64,000 nucleotides of DNA from Azadirachta indica (taxonomy: Eukaryota; Streptophyta; Magnoliopsida; Sapindales; Meliaceae). The DNA is taken from positions 4,379,191-4,443,190 of the forward strand of contig CM040443.1 in assembly GCA_022749755.1 (NCBI GenBank). The letters run 5' to 3'. The notes under the pieces are model-generated. The model saw only the letters and a list, made by a program, of their open reading frames with translations, ran no database searches and was not told the DNA's origin. Positions within the stretch are counted from its first letter, which is position 1; every line of letters begins with the position of its first letter. This document shows positions 58,991 to 64,000 of the stretch, piece after piece. The position numbers and the translations under genes are program-made.

Positions 58991-61844
58991 ACACAGAGGC
59001 CGTTGCTTTTCTTGTGGTCATAAATTTTAATTTGCAAGAGCAAAGAGTTAAAGCTAGGACGTACATATATAAGTTAGAGATCACGTTAGAAATTTCTTAC
59101 AAAAGTGTACAAGCCGCAGGAAAGCCAATTTTCTTTTTAGATTTGAACATCAGGTTGGGAAATTAAAAAGTGATAGATGCTTTCCTTACGTAGCCCAAAA
59201 TAGGAGTTTCAGTTTCGTGGTTAGTGCTGTGAAAGGCTTTACAGATTGACAACGCAAATTCCTGAAAAAAAATTCTTATAACATGTATGGACTAGGATCC
59301 TCTCTTGCTCTTTTCTTCCTAACTCTTAAAGAGATGTTGGTATATATTAATATTTAAAATAAAATTTGATTTTAATAAATTTTATGTATTTATTTATTAT
59401 TATAATTTATTATATTACAGTCAAAAGTAAATATTATTATTTTTTATCTAATTATCAAAAGCTATTATTGACTGCCATTACCGAATACCACCAGCCACCA
59501 TTGACCACCGGCAAACGACATTTGTTTAAGAAATCGTAAATATCACTGAAATCCTTGTTAAGTATCCCACGTAATGGTATTATTATAATTTCCATTTAAG
59601 CAATAGTTAGACATAGGTATAAAATTAAATTTTTTAATTCTAAATATTTAATTTTAGATATATAACAAATGGTTGCTGAAACAGAAATAATATTAGTACC
59701 ATTGCGTAGATTACTTAACAAAATTTTAGTAGTATTTATAGTTTCTCAAATGAATGTTGTTCATTGGTGGCCAATGAATTGACAGTGGTCGGCGGTGGCA
59801 ATCAACGGTGATTTTTGTAAGTGAGATAAAAAATAATAACTTTTTACTTTTAACTGTAATGGATTAAAATAGTAAATAAGTCAATTTTATTGAAATTAAA
59901 TCTGAGTCTTTCATTTTAAATATTAACATGTGTTAACATCTTCTTGAAAGTCAAGGAGGAAGAAAACCAGGATTGGATCTTGATCCAACATATATAGTCT
60001 AAATTTAAATCCAAAAATCTTGTGCGTTTGTATATTTACAAATAACGTGGATTTAAGTTTGTCTAGACTCATTACAAATAACAATATTATGATACACAAA
60101 TAATTGCTATTTGATATTAAATATATACACATTTCTTAAATTAATACAGATAGGAAGGACTACAATTCTGAATTTTTACAAAACTTTGTACATCAAATTT
60201 CAATGGTTGAATTTATGCACCTTTAATGTGATTAAATCTTATATAATGACATATAAAATCAATTTCAACCATTCAAAGACAACAATCTAATGGTTTATAA
60301 ATAATTGAGATCGTCTCTCAAAGCACTTCCGAATGAGATTAAATTGAGCACATGTAATTAATGTATAACAAATTTATTATAATTAACATACACGTGAAAT
60401 ATAATCTTAACTATTAAAAGTATATAAATATATTAATGTATAAATGATATAAGAAATTATGTAAAGTTAAAGTTTTATTCCTATAAATTTTTGTATAGTT
60501 CAAATATTTTTTCTGTTTTCTAGTAATTTAAGTGTATTAACATAAGGATTACTATACACACTAACCTAAAAAAAAAATTAAAAAAGGAGAGGGAGAGATT
60601 AGAAATTCTGAATATGTCAAATTAACACTTCTATCAAGTGAAAAATTATGCATTTAAAAAAGAAGCAAGTTCAATTACTTCAACATGGTTAAAATTATGC
60701 CAAGATATAAATATGTGGGAGAGAAACAACAAGAATTTGCCATTTTGTTTGCGTGCAACATAATTTCTAATTCTACCTAATTGTCCGACAATTCTTAGTT
60801 TAACGTTGGCCTTTTAATAAAATTTGGACCAAAATTTAAACGTTTAAATTTGTGATATATAATTTACAGAAATCTAAATACTTCATAATTCAAAAAGTTC
60901 AGATTTTGACACTTTGAACAAAGTCTGAATGTCATGTAACACAAATTGAAGTATTTAAATTTTGTTAGAGAATCTTTGTGGCTGTCGGGATGTATGTCAT
61001 GTAAAACTATTAGATAATAATAGTAATTTTATGTCTGAAATAATATATTATTATTTAATTAATGCTAACAACTGATTTTGTTATTTTTGTGATTGCTAAA
61101 TTTTTTAAATTAATATAAAAGATGCTGCATAGTAGTAATCATGATCATTTGAGAAGAGAGATGAATGCCATAACAAAGAGAATATAATCAACATTATCAA
61201 CTAGTATGAATGCATGTTCAAAATTCCACGTTAATAAATTCACAAACACTCTCATTTTTAGAGTGAAAGGAAACTTCCTTTCAAATTAATTTGGTTTGGG
61301 TTGGTTTTAGTGTGAAAAGCCGCACATGTTCTTTTGTTTTTCCTTTTCTTAATTTTTAAGGGAAACATCCGTGGTCTGTTAAATACCAAGGCTTGTGATC
61401 TTAAACAATGATAGCATTCAGACTGTAGTCTAAGTACACCACAAAATAGATTAAATACATTATCAATTAGCCCTTTAAATTGGCCCCTGCAAACTTTACA
61501 TTATTATATTTTTGTCCCCAAAACGTTAATCCTAACTCTGCCACTGTTCAGATCCCTATTGGACTTGATTGCCTGTAAATTTATGAAGAACCAGAGTCAA
61601 CTTTTTCTGAAAGTTGGGACTTGACTACAACTGCAGGACACATGAAAGCAACTTTCACATATAAAATACTAGGAAACATCCAAAATATCACTACATATCT
61701 CAAGTTACAACAAAATCTAAATCTAAGCCAATGGTTGGCCTTAGATTATCCAATCAATCACGACTACAACGTCTTATTCCAAACTGGGCAAATTCTGAAT
61801 GGGCCTGGTTTCCTTCATTACCAACAGAATAGTGTACTAGCACT
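58991..61844. other. Intergenic region between members 15 and 16
   Basis: No gene supported. It contains the foldback element at 59332-59942 and AT-rich sequence to about 60830. From 60830 it is the group A 3' flank, matching 10910 and 41130 onward (TTAGAGAATCTTTGTGG, GAGAAGAGAGATGAATGCCA, AGAATATAATCA). Confidence 0.5.
59332..59942. mobile_element. Long-inverted-repeat (foldback) MITE
   Basis: The left arm (59332-59520) and right arm (59760-59942) are reverse complements over ~180 bases with modest divergence: AGATGTTGGTATATATTAAT pairs with ATTAACATGTGTTAACATCT, TTACAGTCAAAAGTAAATAT with AACTTTTTACTTTTAACTGT, and CACCAGCCACCATTGACCAC with the GTGGTCGGCGGTGGCAATCA region. Flanks read CTTAAAG and CTTGAAAG, a possible decayed target duplication of Mutator-like size. 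No coding capacity. Confidence 0.75.
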
Positions 61845-62321
61845 CTACTGCAATGCCTCTGCTTCTGGGTTATCAGCTTGTTGCTGGGCGCAATTGATGA
61901 CAAAAGTGGAAATTGATTTCAGGGTGAGAACAAACCTGTTGAAAAAGAACTTGAGCAAATCCCAAAGCAGCCCATGCCATGGAAATGTAATCATTATAAT
62001 AAAAAAAGCAAACCAGAACAGAGGAGGTAGCAGAAAGATTGCAGCAAGCAGTGACAAAGCCAAAGGAGCTGAGAAATATCCTGCCCGGATAACCACTCGA
62101 TGAGCAGAGAGATGAAGCTTGACTGATGTTAAGAGGAATAAAAGTAACAAGAAAATTACAAAAAACAAGGATGCCAGTTTCCAGATGTGGAATTCATCGA
62201 TTTTGAAAACATTAACCAGCACTGAAGTTGGCCGAGCGCCGCCCTGGGAAGTTGGTAGAAGAAGAAGGATGATGTTTACTAATGGAGGGAAGAGATACCT
62301 AATATCTACGAAGAAATTCAT
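61845..62321 (-). CDS. Small multi-pass membrane protein, family member 16 (group A), unknown function
   Basis: Open frame of 158 residues from the ATG at 62321 (MNFFVDIRYLFPPLVNIILL), chosen because it aligns with the family start; 18 in-frame upstream residues lack family similarity. Then SVLVNVFKIDEFHIWKLASL, LLTSVKLHLSAHRVVIRAGY, FSAPLALSLLAAIFLLPPLF, FFIIMITFPWHG, LLWDLLKFFFNRFVLTLKSI. The tail CAQQQADNPEAEALQ is shorter than in member 1 because about ten bases (CTAGGACGCTG-like) are missing, shifting the frame just before the stop. TATA-like CTATATATTCG lies 65-75 bases upstream. Confidence 0.75.
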   Translation of the reverse strand: MNFFVDIRYLFPPLVNIILLLLPTSQGGARPTSVLVNVFKIDEFHIWKLASLFFVIFLLLLFLLTSVKLHLSAHRVVIRAGYFSAPLALSLLAAIFLLPPLFWFAFFIIMITFPWHGLLWDLLKFFFNRFVLTLKSISTFVINCAQQQADNPEAEALQ

Positions 62322-62385
62322 CACATACATATATATTACAACTGCAGATATACTTGACTGTGCAAAAGCAAACATTTAATGCTAC

Positions 62386-62395
62386 GAATATATAG
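62386..62395 (-). promoter_or_regulatory. TATA box of member 16
   Basis: CTATATATTC on the minus strand at the same distance as in member 13. A CACGTGACGC sequence lies further upstream at 62571-62580. Confidence 0.45.
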
Positions 62396-63589
62396 ACTCG
62401 ACAGACTCCGGTCGTTGAATATTTCTATTTTTAAACAGTTAATGTATTGCAACTGCAGACATATTTCAATGTGCACCACGCCAGCGAAATGTAATAATCC
62501 CCATTTGTCGGTTTTATGGAGAAAAACTTCTTGTACTTACAAGATATTTTGTGGAATTGGTTAAATATAACACGTGACGCGCGGAGCCCTGGCGGTTTCA
62601 CTTTCAGTAAGAAGAAAAAATTTGCAATTCTCACTATTTGAATCAAGACTAAAAGAAAGATAAATAACAGCCTTACAACTTAATCAACTATATTTAATAT
62701 TATTTATATATATTAAAAAATTATTATTATTGATATAAAATAATTGTATAATCTAAACATCATTTTTATATTTAATAATTTTTTAAATATAATTTTATTA
62801 CCATTACTTTTTTAAATTGTTTGAAAGAACAATAATTATATTTTAATATCATAATTTTTAAATTATAATAAAATAAATTTGAAGAAGCGATAGATGTTCT
62901 TCTCAGGTAGTATAACTTTTCACTGTAGATTTAGTTGTTGTGGACCCTTGAAGATTGATACCAACTTAAAATGTTAGTTAATGTATATAATATAGAGATT
63001 ATCTGTAATCATCACATCCATTATCCAACGTCTTTGGACTAAAAGGAAATAAATTTCCATCTTCTGAAATAAAATTATCCTAATCATATAGTTTTGTGTG
63101 ACGTGAAAAGGTACACAAAACAAAAGTAATACTAAGCAAATACGAATTATCATAAACAAACAAGCCTTCACTAGTACGGTTAGTGGTGAAAATGTTTACA
63201 GATAAACTAGACATATACTCACCGATCAGCTTGGTTGCTGGAAATTAATTCCTCAACAATCGTTTAAAATGTTTTCGTATTTGTTTTCTACGTGTGGTCT
63301 AAATTTAAGTGCGGATCAAATTGCATGTGCATGAATATATATGTAATGTAATAATGTGTTTCATAAGTACACAACTTTTTCGGACACAAGGCATTTGAAA
63401 GGTCTTAAAAGAATGATTAAATTTAAGAATTAAAGCAATTGGAAACTTCCATTGAGATTTTCTTAATTTGCTCGTCTAGTGTGAAAAATGCTCTTAGATG
63501 TGATTTCTATTATTATCTTCTCTAGCTGTTCTTTAGGAAAGAGAGAGAGGATTCGGGTGGCTCTGGAAAAGGAAAACCCACCTACGCGA
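62396..63589. other. Upstream region of member 16
   Basis: No gene seen. An AT-rich block at 62660-62880 may be a foldback remnant. 63290-63560 parallels 16730-16960 (TGTAATAATGTGTTTCATAA; TAGTGTGAAAAATGCTCTTA), part of the group B flank. Confidence 0.5.
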
Positions 63590-64000
63590 TAATAGACCAT
63601 GAAAAATATTGATAATGTGATTGTAGAATTATTATGATTGTACGCTATTAATTGTGGCTTTTAACGTTAATTGTTGCCTATTTTAGTTAAAAGTTAACTA
63701 AATATATGAAAGTACAACGGTTGTAAATAAACCTGAAATAAATTAATGCATTGTTAAGTAAAATCCCTGTGTTGATAATTGCTTAGAAATCCAAAACCAC
63801 TACACACTTTCTTGACAGTTCCTCAGTTAATGGAGGAATGCTTAGACCTTCAGGACGCTCATTATTGTACATATCTTTTACATATAAAATGCTTGGAAAC
63901 GAAACAATTCAATTGCCATATGTTTCTGCATCAGAACACTGTCAAAATCAAACAGCAAGCACTACAAATTATTGGCTGCGGCTAAGCCACTAATAATAAT
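63590..64000. repeat. Group B 3'-flank module at right edge (predicts a 17th member)
   Basis: Same module as at 16970-17477, 49560-50051 and 54540-55001: TTGTACGCTATT, CAGTTCCTCAGTTAATGGAG, GACCTTCAGGACGCTCATTA, CTGCATCAGAACACTGTCAA, ATTGGCTGCGGCTAAGCCA. In the other three cases a family stop codon follows within about 100 bases to the right, so another minus-strand member should start just beyond position 64000. Confidence 0.65.

Noticed and set aside
12102..62379. Recurring plus-strand frames starting MTDVKRN in members 1, 12 and 16
   Set aside because: They are antisense shadows of the second hydrophobic segment and loop of the membrane-protein family and recur only because the sense strand is conserved.

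Overview
This window looks like nuclear DNA from a dicot plant. It is AT-rich, full of microsatellites and small inverted-repeat transposons, and carries remnants of TIR-NBS-LRR resistance genes, a plant-type LpxC gene with introns, Copia and CACTA debris, and a scrap of organelle DNA. The wording of the TNL C-terminal (C-JID) segment and of LpxC suggests a woody rosid, possibly Citrus, but this is a guess. Every protein-coding unit I can support lies on the minus strand, except retroelement debris.

Layout. 1-2563: LpxC copy 1, a pseudogene cut by the left edge. 3465-8167: a nearly complete but broken TNL gene (TIR, NB-ARC, LRR, C-JID) carrying a 643-bp transposon. 11813-19440: members 1-3 of an unrecognised small membrane-protein family, with an organelle insert near 13.3-13.65 kb. 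19898-23366: a TNL TIR fragment followed by family member 4. 25825-34110: LpxC copy 2, split by a 5.7-kb LTR element in intron 1. 35134-38270: a third TIR fragment followed by member 5. 41903-62321: members 6-16 head to tail, interrupted by a Copia gag-protease remnant, a CACTA element and a long foldback element. At 63.6-64 kb the 3' flank of a seventeenth member runs off the right edge.

The main content is a tandem array of 16 recognisable copies of a 158-187 residue protein with three to four hydrophobic segments. About eight are open or nearly so (members 1, 4, 5, 6, 7, 10, 13, 16) and eight are broken. They fall into three groups by sequence, C-terminal tail and flanks: A (1, 6, 16), B (3, 10, 13 and the right-edge flank) and C (4, 5, 7, 12). 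I do not recognise the family and propose no function. Family members, TIR exons and LpxC were duplicated together as blocks, then eroded by frameshifts, deletions and insertions. LpxC copy 1 keeps the empty target site of the LTR element found in copy 2, so that insertion followed the duplication.
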